Below, piece by piece: positions 55,001-64,000 of a DNA stretch of 64,000 nt. Numbering within the stretch: the first letter of the stretch is position 1; every line of letters starts with the position of its first letter. This stretch comes from Siniperca chuatsi (lineage: Eukaryota > Chordata > Actinopteri > Centrarchiformes > Sinipercidae). The DNA is taken from NCBI RefSeq assembly GCF_020085105.1, contig NC_058045.1, forward strand, positions 12,161,833 to 12,225,832, given 5' to 3'. The notes under the pieces are model-generated. The model saw only the letters and a list, made by a program, of their open reading frames with translations. It was not told the origin of the DNA and made no database searches. Made by a program: the position numbers and the translations under genes.

Positions 55001-58000
55001 ACACGTAACACGCTTGTTGGCATTCTGATGGAAATGCTGAAACAGTAACTGCTTCTTCTTGAAAACTGTCTCACATGAACACTTACATATTAATCTGCAT
55101 AAGAAAGAGAAAACAGTTCAAATTAACTGTAAAAACAAATGTACAACTTTCAACTGTCAGGTCATGAGATGTTAACTTACTGAGGGGATATTTTGTTAGC
55201 ACTATGTTTATTTTTTAAATGCACTTCACAGCTGCCGGAGGTCTTGAAGGCAACTGGACAGATGGAGCACTTGTAAAAGACTTCACAGTGTTTCTCCTCA
55301 ATGTGAGTCTTTTGTCCTTGAAGGGTCTTGAAAACCATATCACAGTGAAGACATCTGGAAGAAAATTAAACATAATGCCACTTTTCTGTAACAATGTACT
55401 GTATGTTTTCAATAAGGCCTGCGTTTCATGCTTGCTCACTTACTTGTACCAAGCCTTGCGAGCATAGTGCAGACAGTTTTCTTTGACATGCTTCTGTATG
55501 TCTGCAGAACGACTCAGGGCACCGCACTCAGGACAGCAGTACGGGGACTTGTGTGCATGAATGCGTTCATGAGCTCTAAAGCTGCACTTGTTGGGTAACA
55601 ACATTGAGCACACCTTACACATCTGTTTTATAAAGGAAAAGGAGAGAAAAGTCGAAAAAGATAAACGTGAAACATGGAAAATACATAAATATTGGTCACA
55701 GTGCCGTTAAAGGATCAGTCTGGTGATATTCTATATTTTTCTTTTATTGTCAACAAATCCCACATACTCCATCCTGCTGCCGTAAATACCCACAAGAGCA
55801 CTTAATGTGTATTAATCCTCGGCTGAAAATAGTCCCCAAAAATACACTTTATAGGCTACTCCTGTTTGAGTAATTTTTGCTAAAAAACACAAAGCCCAGC
55901 TGTTTTAAGAAAAGACTGAACCTTTTTAAAAAATGAATCTATATATTTATGACCCATTTTTAAAGATTTATATCTTCAGTATGAACAAATGGGCTTGGGG
56001 CTGAGTGTGACAGACAGGTAGATCTTTTCATTGGATTTGTTGACAGTAACAAAAATATACAATATCAGTCAGCTATATCCTTTAATATTTCAAGAAAACA
56101 TCTACTCACTAGTCCTTCCACATCTTCTGACTGCCTCTGGTAATGGCCTGCAAGTGCTTTGTAGTCAGGTAACTGCTTGTTACACTCCAGGCAACGGAGT
56201 CGGTGACGAATGACATTGTCTGGATATAGGGGCAGGACAGGTTGGTTTTTAGGTGAGGGTGAGGTGTAAGAGTCCATGTTTACAGATTCAGTACTCAGGG
56301 GTACAAACATTTGTTCCATTGCTATGGGTTTCATATGGAGCTGTGTGCACTGCATCACCATGCCATTGTTCTTGTGTTCTCGCGCATGTGCCAACAAGGC
56401 ACACTTGTTGAAGAACACCATTGTCTTTGCGCAGTGCGTACATCCTACTTCAATGTGAACACTCCTCCTGCTGTAATGATACACAAGACTCCTCTCCACC
56501 CCAAAGGAGTCCCCACACTCGAGGCAGCAATATCCGCGCAGTGGAAGGTTGATATTGCTCTCTGGAGGGGGGTTCAGGTTTGGCACATATGTAGGCACAG
56601 GGTTGGCATTGTTCAACAGTCTGTTTAAGGTTCCCGCTGCTGTGTTGGGGATGGACGTGCAAGGATAAGGTTTAGCTGTTTTGACCTGATGCACCAGTGG
56701 GACAGTGCTGTACACTGTAGAGGAGAGTGTGTGTTGGCTTTGTTGATGAGAGGTGGATCGTGCAGCTACTGAAGCGGCAACACTGTGAGGGACCAGGTTC
56801 AGACTAGCTAAGTGCATTGCTTTGGGAAGGAAGTTTGTGCTAGTTGTATGGCCTAATGTGGCTGATCCTCTCTTTGGTTTCTGTCCCTGATGTGCAACAG
56901 ATCGTTTGACAGGACCACTAGTATTATGGAATATTGTTGCAGACTGCGTTGTGCCTGACCTCCTGGAGTTAGCCTCTGATCTGTTGTGTATAACTTTCCG
57001 TGAAGATGTACTAGCTGGGGTAACTTTAGTTTGCATTCCAACAATCCTATCAACAGCTGCAATTTGAGACTGATGAGGAGACATATTACAGTAAGAATCT
57101 TCACTAATCATACTCTGTGATGGAGAGGATTCATATGCAGAATGAACTTCATCTGTTTCTGAATCCGGCAGCACACTAGTGACTGTGCGCTTGATCTGCC
57201 CAGATGTGGTTTTGATGGTCTTAATTCTGACCCTGGGTATAGCAGGGGGTGACCCAGATGCCACTGCAGGGGATGCTTTGCCACTGCTATCACTGCAGAT
57301 GCTTACGGGGCTATCAGAGGGTTTCATTAACCGTTTCACAGCTTCAATTGGACTTCTGGGGCTTCGTGGGGATATAGGTACGTTGGGGCTTGTTTTCATG
57401 CAGTCATTTTGAACCGCTGATGACTCTCTGGGATTTGTCTGCTCTCTGGGATCTTTTCTAGCATTCAGAGCCACAAGAGCCTCAAGGTAAGAGGATAATT
57501 CAGATGTCTGATATTTGACATGTGGACAAGAAGTGGGAACATTCACTGTGGTTTCTGAATTGCAGTTGGTCTCAATAAAGTTCTGGATACTGCCTGGTGG
57601 GGGAAGTGCACTGTGTATTTTAGGTGTTTTATCCATTTCGTTACCGACACAGACGTCAGCGGGCTCCTCGCTTCTACTACTGTCTTCTCTTCTCCTCTGA
57701 GTGTTCTTGGGAATAAAAGAGTCCTTTGCACAGTCATCAAACATACTGAGATCCAGTTTTTTTGAAATGTCTGGGATTGAAGGTTCCACCAAAACTGAAG
57801 CTTCTGGGAAACAGGGTCTCTCTTGTTTTGGATACATTTCATCTCTACTACATTGAGCGTCTTCAGACTCAGGACTGGAGATGGGACTAAAATGAGAAAG
57901 TGACTGGGAAAATATTGGTGTTCCATCAGGTTTGTGCTGAACAGGTGCTTTTCCAAGAAGCTCTCTTGAACTCTCCCCATTCAAAGCAGAGACAAATGAT

Positions 58001-58326
58001 TTGGAAAAGCCAGTATTAGTTGTCTCAACAGAGTCAATGGAGGTCTCTTGTCCCCTAAATCCATTTTGTAATACTGGTCCAAAACCTTCCAACGACTCCT
58101 GGCGACTTGTGTTTTTCACAATAACACTTACAGCAGGAATATCTGCTGTTGTGACAGCTTGGTTACTCAATAAGCTGTCATCCAGACATATCCCTGTGTG
58201 TTTCAGCTGACTCTCTGTCTCCTCGTGACTCCCCTGGATGGGCTCTTTTGCATCCAACCCTGTGGCATCTGGGATGTCAAAGGCAGCCAGAAGATCATCA
58301 AAATCTGGGGTTTTCATGTCACCCAT
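52100..58326 (-). CDS. znf592: Zinc finger protein 592
   Basis: Eight coding exons on the minus strand (56110-58326, 55444-55622, 55181-55354, 54935-55094, 54157-54417, 52971-53083, 52702-52843, 52100-52585) join in phase to about 1243 residues (human 1267). The start [20 protein letters not shown] matches human ZNF592. The long first exon is a disordered Ser/Pro-rich region with conserved islands ([55 protein letters not shown]), then the first fingers ([10 protein letters not shown]). Later exons carry further C2H2 fingers, for example [42 protein letters not shown] and [10 protein letters not shown]. The last exon has a run of 16 or so acidic residues after [14 protein letters not shown], as in human. 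Mammalian ZNF592 is a nuclear factor of the ZNF592/687/ZMYND8 group. A 5' UTR intron probably ends 20 bp before the ATG. Confidence 0.95.
53769..54065. repeat. Cluster of inverted and direct copies of a hairpin-forming module
   Basis: A module of about 40 bp occurs inverted at 53769-53804 (GGAACCCATCGACTATCGTC then TGGCGACGATTTAGC), and twice direct at 53863-53900 and 54022-54065 (…GTCAGACGAT…GATGGGTTCCGAGATT / …ATCAGACGAT…AATGGGTTCCGAGATG). A 13-bp inverted part (AATCTCGGAACCC) also occurs at 53812-53824. Each full copy holds its own small stem (TCGTC-loop-GACGA). The outer copies may be terminal inverted repeats of a MITE of about 300 bp, with an internal remnant. It lies in the znf592 intron between 53083 and 54157. 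Confidence 0.75.
55711..56030. repeat. Interspersed repeat, copy B of the family at 5.74-6.09 kb
   Basis: It lies in znf592 intron 1. It shares GGCTGAAAATAGTCC, a CTACTCCTGT..GAGTAA..TTTGCTAAAAA block and AATGGGCTTGGGGCTGAGTG with copy A, in the same order. Borders are approximate. Confidence 0.6.
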
Positions 58327-59050
58327 GGCTGCACAGGCTCATAAACCTACAGAAACAGATACAGAGTTAGCTTAATATGTTATTTTTCAATTTACACAGT
58401 GGGCACTGCAGGCAGAGCTCATGGAACAGTTGTTGGCATAAGACAGTTATTTTACAATGACTGTTTAGCAGCTGAGTGACGTCCTCTGTAAACGTAGCTA
58501 GCTAGCTAGCTAGCAAGCTAAACGTTAACCAGGTCTGCTGGTCTTCGTCTATGCAGCTACTATTTTGTACCAAGGCATGTATTAACACACATGTAAACAT
58601 TTAATACAGACTACTATGCTCCTAGCGTGATCAAATATCAACTCCTCCATATGCCGACCTACATGAAAGTTGTTTTGCTGTTAGCGTAGCTAGCATAACA
58701 TAGATACCTGCTAACAAGACACAGTCAGCTAGCCGAGTAGTTAGCTACATAACGGACCCAAGATAGCAAGTTAGCAATCTAGCTTAGCAACATGCTATCG
58801 CGCATATCATTTATCAGTGCATAAGCGCGCTTACCATTTGATCTGGTTATGTTTAACAGATCTAGTAAATTAGCAATACAGTCAGTTAACTGTTGGCGCT
58901 AAGTGTGTACCAGCTAGGTTTAGCTGTTGCAGGGGTTCATAGCTAGGCTACAAGCTACGAGCATTAACGTTGTTTCGTGTCTCTGGGTAATTCAAGCCCT
59001 CGGCTCTGTCTTACAGACGAGAGGCGGTGCCACGCACCACTTGAACGTTA
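58327..59050 (-). promoter_or_regulatory. 5' UTR intron and probable promoter of znf592
   Basis: On the znf592 strand, TTTCTGTAG at about 58340-58348 would be the acceptor of the start-codon exon. Upstream sequence to about 59050 is comparatively rich in CG and in GCTA words (perfect (GCTA)5 at 58495-58514), and so probably contains the non-coding first exon and promoter. No TATA box is evident. Confidence 0.4.
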
Positions 59051-59159
59051 CTACCACATGTCCCTTAAAAGAAAGAGGAATAAAATTGATTGTGTACTGT
59101 GGCTCAGCTGCTACAATACACAACCGTTGGTATTACTGCATAGTCAGAGGTAGGTAGGT

Positions 59160-60496
59160 AATGCATCATGCTATACCGTAATTACACCACAATCAAATAT
59201 AAAACATAAGCGTCCTTGGCATGGCTGGAACTATGTTATGGACCATGCCAACAACCTGAGAGCTAACTAACCACCCATTTGCCATTGCCACCAGTCAACA
59301 TTGTCTACTCTTTCTCACCTTGCTTGTAACCTTTCTTTCAGTGATAAATTGGTAAACAAAATATATTGATTGCTCATATTATACATTTCTTAAAGCTCAG
59401 GTGATGTCTCAAATGCCAGACTTGCTCTGAGGGTAATTAAAGAGGTACTCCAGCAATTTAGTCTTGCCCTTCCAATAAGTTGGGGGACTCACAGGAGAAA
59501 AAAGAAAGGCCAGGCCAAAACTGAAGCAGCAGAGGCTGGATATGCTGACCTGTAGTCCCTAGAATAGCTCAAACTCCAAAAACACTGCAATTCCATCATT
59601 CAATATCTCTCTTTCATTAGACGCTCCCTGCCTTGTAAAAGTCCAAATGAAATGAAATGAGGTACATTCAAACGACTTGTAAATGTGATGATACTGCACA
59701 TGCAGTGAAATACAGAAATATAGTTTAAATTAAAATAGTGTACATAGCCTTTCAATTAAGATTTTGTTACTCTGAAATGGGAGATTTGGCCGTGTTCTTC
59801 AGACACAGTGTTTTGTGTTCATTACCAGTTGGATGTTGATGTTAACAGCAAAACAACCGATGTATCCTTTTGATATGCTCAGTGCCCTCCAATCCATTGT
59901 AGCAGTCAGTGCTTTAATAGTGTTTTGTTGATCCATGTAAATTTAAAATCAGGGTGGAAATAAAGGAAACCAGGCATCAACTCCACTGTTTGTTTTTGTC
60001 AGCAGCCTGGATGTGCTGTAAATCACGTGGTATTACAGAGAAAGATAAGATATTGTTTTACTGTTTGTTTTGAATGTGTACACAGAGGATTTTCTGGCAA
60101 GCAGTATTGATACTGAATGGATTTTCCTTGTGAAGTTGAATTTAATTTAGATAGATTATCAATGAAACAATATTAAAATAAGAACTGGCACTAAACTGCA
60201 ACTTGTCCTAGTTTTGCAGTGATATTTACACTTTCTGGGCCATTTAAGGGCAATTGTCACTTTAAAATTGTTGTCTGTGATTTAATGCGGCCTGCCCAAA
60301 TCTACCAGTCTCCTTCGGGGATGAGGGCCAGATTCAGTTTTTATGTTCTCAGGAAGATCCATGACCTCAAGAGCCTCTGAGTTGGGACAGAACATACTCT
60401 ATGTTTTAGTGAAGGCCTACTTTTTATATCCTGTAAGACATAATTGAGGGTATTAATATACTCAAAGCTCTACCTTCCCGCTAGTCAGGCTGTAAC
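59160..60496. other. Intergenic, nothing recognised
   Basis: No exon, RNA gene or clear repeat is seen on either strand in this 1.3 kb. Confidence 0.5.
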
Positions 60497-61814
60497 TGAT
60501 GATACAAATTCCTGTTAAATTTACAGGCACACAGGCCTGCAGCACTTCGGCATCAGATTTAAAAAAACAAACAAGAAACGATTCTGTAACTATCAACCTA
60601 ACAGAAGCAATGATGTAACAGGATCTAACATCTATGTGGAGTTTTAGTGACTATATAAACACATACACACAATATATACTGTAATTATATACAGTGCATC
60701 CAGAAAGTATTCACAGCGCTTCACTTTTTCCACATTTTGTTATGTTACAGCCTTATTCCAAAATAGATTAAATTCATTATTTTCCTCAAAATTCTACAAA
60801 CAATACCCCATAATGACAACGTGAAAGTAGTTTGTTTGAAATCTTTGCAAATTTATATATAAAAAAATAAAAATAAATCACATGTACATAAGTATTCACA
60901 GCCTTTGCTCAATACTTTGTTCAAGCACCTTTGGCACCAATTACAGCCTCAAGTCTTGTAATCTGAGTCTTGAGTATGATGCTACAAGCATGGCACACCT
61001 CTTTGTGGGCAGTTTCCCCAATTCATCTTTGCAGGACCTCTCAAGCTCCATCAGGTTGGATGGAGAGAGTCGGTACACAGCCATTTTCAGATCTCTCCAG
61101 AGATGTTCACTCGGGTTCAATCTGGGCTTTGGCTGGGCCACTCAAGGACATTCACATTCACATTCATTTTTTATTTTTAATAAATTTGAAAAGATTTCAA
61201 ACAAACGTCTTTCACGTTGTCATTATGGGCTATTGTTTGTAGAATTTTGAGGAAAATAATGAATTTAATCTATTTTGGAATAAGGCTGTAACATAACAAA
61301 AAGTGAAGCACTGTGAATACTTTCCAGATGCACTGTATAGTCAGTGGTTACAGCAAGGTAGCCGAATGTTATTTGAGAGATGAAACAAACTACATTTGGG
61401 AAGCTATTTATTTTATGTATAGGTTTTAATTTGTTAATTTGTAGAGAATCATTCATACATAAGTAAGATTAAAAGGTAGCAATGGACACACTGAATGGTG
61501 AGATACTGCATATATTAAGTTTAATATTGCTTAAATTAGGGAGTTTTTGTATTGTGTGCTTTACAGTCATCCTTCCACAAGTGTTTTCACAGTCGTCACA
61601 GCTTTGACTGTCACATCTAAATGGTCAAATTCAGTCTGTTGGCAAACAAGTTGATGATGTACATAAAAAGAACTTGGGTCATTGAACCAAGGCATTTAAT
61701 GTTATGCTACAAAATCTGTTATTAGGTCATTAACATCTGCCAATGAATTTCATGGTCTGCAAGGCTTTCTGAAAACTTAGCGAATACAAAAATCCTGTAC
61801 TTTAAAAACAGGAA
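60497..61814. repeat. Tandem duplication, unit 1 (with internally deleted Tc1-like element)
   Basis: From TGATGATACAAATTCCTG at 60497 the sequence is almost base-for-base the same as 61815 onward: about 195 bp of left flank, a Tc1-like insertion, then about 480 bp of right flank ending TTTAAAAACAGGAA. Unit 2 follows without a gap. Differences outside the transposon deletion are a few single bases and homopolymer lengths, so the duplication looks recent. Confidence 0.92.
60692..61335 (-). mobile_element. Tc1/mariner-type element, internally deleted copy
   Basis: A TA dinucleotide flanks both ends (60690-60691 and 61336-61337). The inverted repeats are about 210 bp long, beginning CAGTGCATCCAGAAAGTATT on the left and CAGTGCATCTGGAAAGTATT inverted on the right. 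Between them only the transposase C-terminus survives on the minus strand ([20 protein letters not shown], 60941-61141). Relative to the copy at 62010, about 840 bp are lost; the junction at about 61150-61168 carries a short ACATTC repeat. Confidence 0.9.
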
Positions 61815-63976
61815 TGATGATACAAATTCCTGTTAAATTTACAGGCACACAGGCCTGCAGCACTTCGGCATCAGATTTAAAAAAACAAACAAGAAACGAT
61901 TCTGTAACTATCAACCTAACAGAAGCAATGATGTAACAGGATCTAACATCTATGTGGAGTTTTAGTGACTATATAAACACATACACACAATATATACTGT
62001 AATTATATACAGTGCATCCAGAAAGTATTCACAGCGCTTCACTTTTTCCACATTTTGTTATGTTACAGCCTTATTCCAAAATAGATTAAATTCATTATTT
62101 TCCTCAAAATTCTACAAACAATACCCCATAATGACAACGTGAAAGTAGTTTGTTTGAAATCTTTGCAAATTTATATATAAAAAATAAAAATAAATCACAT
62201 GTACATAAGTATTCACAGCCTTTGCTCAATACTTTGTTCAAGCACCTTTGGCACCAATTACAGCCTCAAGTCTTGTAATCTGAGTCTTGAGTATGATGCT
62301 ACAAGCATGGCACACCTCTTTGTGGGCAGTTTCCCCAATTCATCTTTGCAGGACCTCTCAAGCTCCATCAGGTTGGATGGAGAGAGTCGGTACACAGCCA
62401 TTTTCAGATCTCTCCAGAGATGTTCACTCGGGTTCAATCTGGGCTTTGGCTGGGCCACTCAAGGACATTCACAGAGTTGACCCGTAGCCACTCCTTTGTT
62501 ATCTTGGCTGTGTGCTTAGGGTCATTGTCCTGTTGGAAGATGAACCCTCGCCCTAGTCTGAGGTCCAGAGCAGGTTTTATTCAAGGATGTCTCTACATTG
62601 CTACATTCATCTTTCCCTCGATCCTGACTGGTCTCCCAGTTCCTGCCGCTGAAAAACATTCCCACAGCATGATGCTGCCACCACCATGCTTCACTGTAGG
62701 GATGGTATTGGCCAGGTGATGAGCGGTGCCTGGTGTCCTCCAGACATGACGCTTGCCATTCAGGCCAAAGAGTTCAATCTTTGTTTCATTAGACCAGAGA
62801 ATTTTGTTTCTCATGGTCTGAGAGTCCTTCAGGTGCCTTTTGGCAAACTCCAAGCGGGCTGTCTTGTGCCTTTTACTGAGCAGGGGCCTCCTTCTGCCCC
62901 TCTACCAAACAGGCCTGATTGGTGGAGGGCTGCAGAGATGGTTGTTCTTCTGGAAGGTTCTCCTCTCTCCACAGAGAAACACTGGAACTCTGTCAGAGTG
63001 ACCATTGGGTTCTTGGTCACCTCCCTGACTAAGGCCCTTCACCCCCCGATCGCTCAGTTTGGCCGGGCGGCCAGCTCTAGGAAGAGTCCTGGTGGTTCCA
63101 AACTTCTTCCATTTACGGATGATGGAGGCCACTGTGCTCATTGGGACAGAGGTGCAGAGGTCTGTGCCTTTCCAAATCATGTCCAATCAACTGAATTTAT
63201 CACAGGTCGACTCCAATCAAGTTGTAGAAACATCTCAAGTATGATCAGTGGAAAGAGGATGCGTCTGAGCTCAATTTTGAGTGTCATGGCATAGGCTGTG
63301 AATACTTATGTACATGTGATTTTTTCATTTTTTATTTTTAATAAATTTGAAAAGATTTCAAACAAACGTCTTTCACGTTGTCATTATGGGCTATTGTTTG
63401 TAGAATTTTGAGGAAAATAATGAATTTAATCTATTTTGGAATAAGGCTGTAACATAACAAAAAGTGAAGCACTGTGAATACTTTCCAGATGCACTGTATA
63501 GTCAGTGGTTACAGCAAGGTAGCCGAATGTTATTTGAGAGATGAAACAAACTACATTTGGGAAGCTATTTATTTTATGTATAGGTTTTAATTTGTTAATT
63601 TGTAGAGAATCATTCATACATAAGTAAGATTAAAAGGTAGCAATGGACACACTGAATGGTGAGATACTGCATATATTAAGTTTAATATTGCTTAAATTAG
63701 GAGTTTTTTGTATTGTGTGCTTTACAGTCATCCTTCCACAAGTGTTTTCACAGTCGTCACAGCTTTGACTGTCACATCTAAATGGTCAAATTCAGTCTGT
63801 TGGCAAACAAGTTGATGATGTACATAAAAAGAACTTGGGTCATTGAACCAAGGCATTTAATGTTATGCTACAAAATCTGTTATTAGGTCATTAACATCTG
63901 CCAATGAATTTCATGGTCTGCAAGGCTTTCTGAAAACTTAGCGAATACAAAAATCCTGTACTTTAAAAACAAGAAT
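61815..63976. repeat. Tandem duplication, unit 2 (with longer Tc1-like element)
   Basis: Second copy of the segment starting at 60497, head-to-tail with it. It has the same left flank, the same Tc1-like insertion at the same TA, and the same right flank to about 63976, after which the sequence departs (ATTAATGTTTATC). The unit is longer than unit 1 because its transposon is not internally deleted. Confidence 0.9.
62010..63496 (-). mobile_element. Tc1/mariner-type element with degenerate transposase
   Basis: 1487 bp between TA duplications (62008-62009 and 63497-63498), with inverted repeats of about 210 bp. The minus strand encodes Tc1 transposase pieces in shifted frames: MSTVASIIRKWKKFGTTRTL (second helix-turn-helix, about 63120), KNPMVTLTEFQ (about 63010), [20 protein letters not shown] (about 62800), [20 protein letters not shown] (about 62680), [18 protein letters not shown] (about 62540) and NPSEHLWRDLKMA (about 62430). 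The first DNA-binding helix-turn-helix appears deleted, because the text jumps from the 5' leader straight to PMSTVAS. The first catalytic Asp of the expected WSDETK is Asn. It is not autonomous. Confidence 0.92.
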
Positions 63977-64000
63977 TAATGTTTATCATACCCATTCAGA

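Noticed and set aside
58495-58514. (GCTA)n as a possible regulatory array upstream of znf592.
   Set aside because: A simple microsatellite; GCTA words are common throughout this fish DNA and there is no sign of function.
62686-63294. Plus-strand frame of 202 codons inside the longer Tc1-like element.
   Set aside because: It is the antisense of the transposase region; the minus strand carries the recognisable Tc1 motifs.
60497-63976. Possible satellite or CRISPR-like array because of the long direct repeats.
   Set aside because: Only two units, each explained by a single segmental duplication carrying a Tc1-like insertion. There are no regular short repeats and spacers.

Overview
This window looks like nuclear DNA of a ray-finned (teleost) fish. 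Compact multi-exon genes have phase-consistent GT-AG introns. Their proteins closely match vertebrate SCAPER, RCN2, PSTPIP1, TSPAN3, KTI12, NMB and ZNF592. The repeats are typical of fish: a Tc1-like transposon, hAT-type non-autonomous elements and an RTE-type LINE. Exon borders were placed by hand from splice motifs, reading phase and remembered human protein sequences. No search was run.

Layout, left to right. (1) 65-12212, minus strand: the first six coding exons of scaper; the rest lies beyond the left edge. Its first coding intron carries a 2.6 kb RTE LINE with a perfect 13-bp target-site duplication. (2) 14729-16374, plus: rcn2, seven exons ending in the ER-retention signal HDEL. (3) 17526-24553, plus: pstpip1, fifteen exons (F-BAR plus SH3). 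(4) 27522-32368, minus: tspan3, seven exons. The order scaper-rcn2-pstpip1-tspan3 and the orientations match human 15q24. (5) 34081-34815, minus: a decayed cholesterol-25-hydroxylase-like pseudogene. (6) 37554-41463, plus: an eleven-exon gene with two CCCH fingers, an RWD-like segment and a CHY-type zinc domain, for which I know no mammalian name. (7) 42436-43269, plus: an intact single-exon cholesterol 25-hydroxylase-like gene. (8) 44153-49045, minus: kti12 in nine exons, with both a GC-AG intron and a U12-type AT-AC intron. (9) 49500-50051, minus: nmb, the neuromedin B precursor. (10) 52100-58326, minus: znf592, eight coding exons. nmb and ZNF592 are near neighbours on human 15q25. (11) 60497-63976: a tandem duplication in which each unit carries the same Tc1-like insertion, one of them internally deleted.

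The genes do not form one pathway; this is a normal mosaic of housekeeping and signalling genes. Where they act: SCAPER (ER-associated, cyclin A/cilia biology), RCN2 (calcium binding in the ER lumen), PSTPIP1 (actin and membrane curvature in haematopoietic cells), TSPAN3 (membrane organiser), KTI12 (Elongator-linked tRNA wobble modification), NMB (amidated neuropeptide), ZNF592 (nuclear zinc-finger cofactor) and the CH25H-like enzyme (oxysterol synthesis).

The best leads are the AT-AC intron with its complete U12 signature in kti12, the Tc1-bearing tandem duplication, a cluster of inverted hairpin modules in a znf592 intron, and the CCCH/CHY gene. I saw no new multi-gene system, CRISPR array or tRNA gene.
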